Assembly: GCA_944472155.2 (NCBI GenBank)
Contig: OX235279.1
Span: 173,207,868-173,271,867 of the forward strand
Direction of reading: 5' to 3'
DNA: 64,000 bases
DNA from: Trichobilharzia szidati
Lineage: Eukaryota; Platyhelminthes; Trematoda; Strigeidida; Schistosomatidae
A program made the position numbers and the translations under genes. The first letter of the stretch is position 1, and each line of letters begins with the position of its first letter. This document shows positions 63,481-64,000 of the stretch, one piece after another. Below the pieces are notes generated by a model. That model saw only the letters and a list, made by a program, of their open reading frames with translations. It was not told the DNA's origin and did not search any database.

Positions 63481-64000
63481 GCTTTGTGCTGCGCAACTTT
63501 TACACTCCAGAAGCCAGATTGGCTATATATAAGATATGTATTCGCCCCAAACTTGAATACTGTGCCCACTTATACAGTAGCTTTAAATCAGCAGACAGGA
63601 AAAAAGTTGAAAGTGTCCAAAGATTCCTGACGAAACGCATATTAGGCTATGATCAGCAAATAGAATACCTTGATAGATGTATTCGACTGGACTTAGAACC
63701 CTTATGGTTAAGGAGAGTGAAGTGCAACTTATTTCTCTTATTCAAAGTTATAAGAAAGCACTGTAACAGTAACTCGTCTATAACCTGGGCTAATCCTAAA
63801 TCGTATGAACTACGCAACCATGACTACCTTCTCAAGGTTAACACCCATAAACTCACCACTAGAGCTAACTTTTTCACCATTAAATATTGCAAACTTTGGA
63901 ACCAGCTACCCTCTGAGGTTGGATCCTGCGAAAAGCCTGACAGTTTTAAAAGGAGCCTAGAAAAACATATTAACAAGTCCACCCTAACCCGTCTAAAAGA
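63481..64000 (+). pseudogene. CR1-like ORF2 C-terminal region
   Basis: One open frame continues to the edge: 'FVLRNFYTPEARLAIYKI', 'IRPKLEYCAHLYSSFK', 'VESVQRFLTKRILGYDQQ', 'CIRLDLEPLWLRRVKCNLF' and 'FTIKYCKLWNQLPSEVGS', then 'SFKRSLEKHINKSTL'. This is the RT thumb and the C-terminal WN.LP block that normally ends CR1/L2 proteins, so the stop codon is expected just past the window. The part from about 63,210 is free of stops. Confidence 0.85.

Larger units (their letters stand above)
59074..64000 (+). mobile_element. Long CR1-like LINE, cut by the right edge
   Basis: The plus-strand order is: N-terminal ORF region (59,074-60,730), a linker, AP-type endonuclease (60,950-61,680), RT (61,700-63,480) and the C-terminal region to the edge. 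It is the longest retroelement in the window and is close to full length. About four frameshifts and at least three nonsense changes interrupt it, plus one SINE insertion. Confidence 0.85.

Overview
This is AT-rich, intron-rich, repeat-dense animal nuclear DNA. It most likely comes from a trematode of the blood-fluke group (Schistosomatidae). The reasons are tRNA-headed SINE copies carrying a hammerhead-ribozyme module like the schistosome SM-alpha repeat, many Penelope-like elements (PLEs) with a GIY-YIG endonuclease, RTE and CR1 LINE fragments, and a nuclear-type tRNA-Ala. The organism is inferred from repeat content, not from a diagnostic gene.

Host content is thin. One probable multi-exon minus-strand gene has candidate exons scattered from about 31.58 kb down to 10.73 kb. 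Its last two exons encode four hydrophobic segments, and large introns between exons are packed with repeats. A second minus-strand coding exon lies at 53.65-53.99 kb and encodes a short protein with an N-terminal membrane anchor. A well-formed tRNA-Ala(AGC) lies at 20.89-20.96 kb on the minus strand.

Most other recognisable sequence is decayed retroelements. At least six PLE lineages are present, labelled A to F here. Lineage C includes a nearly intact reverse transcriptase (RT) plus GIY-YIG copy at 3.0-4.4 kb and a second copy at 31.7-33.2 kb. Other large copies are E at 16.6-18.5 kb, A at 21.4-23.2 kb and 36.2-37.8 kb, B at 34.1-35.3 kb and F at 45.8-46.8 kb. RTE-type fragments are scattered from 6 to 52 kb. 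CR1-type fragments occur at 50.9-52.3 kb and 58.4-58.7 kb, and a long CR1-like element runs from 59.07 kb off the right edge. Three SINE families are interspersed: SINE1 with a hammerhead, SINE2 with a Glu/Gly-like tRNA head, and SINE3.

The most interesting structure is a recurring architecture. Two PLE 3' ends are fused head-to-head as an inverted repeat and flanked by a 12-14 bp target-site duplication that I can read directly at four loci (16.77-16.90, 21.38-23.19, 38.42-39.38 and 40.43-41.33 kb). Such units therefore appear to integrate as single events. PLE copies of lineages D and E also carry hammerhead-like motifs at their outer ends, in sense orientation; the clearest is at 20,279-20,318. 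Nested insertions with target-site duplications allow a relative chronology. I found no CRISPR array, bacterial operon or virus.
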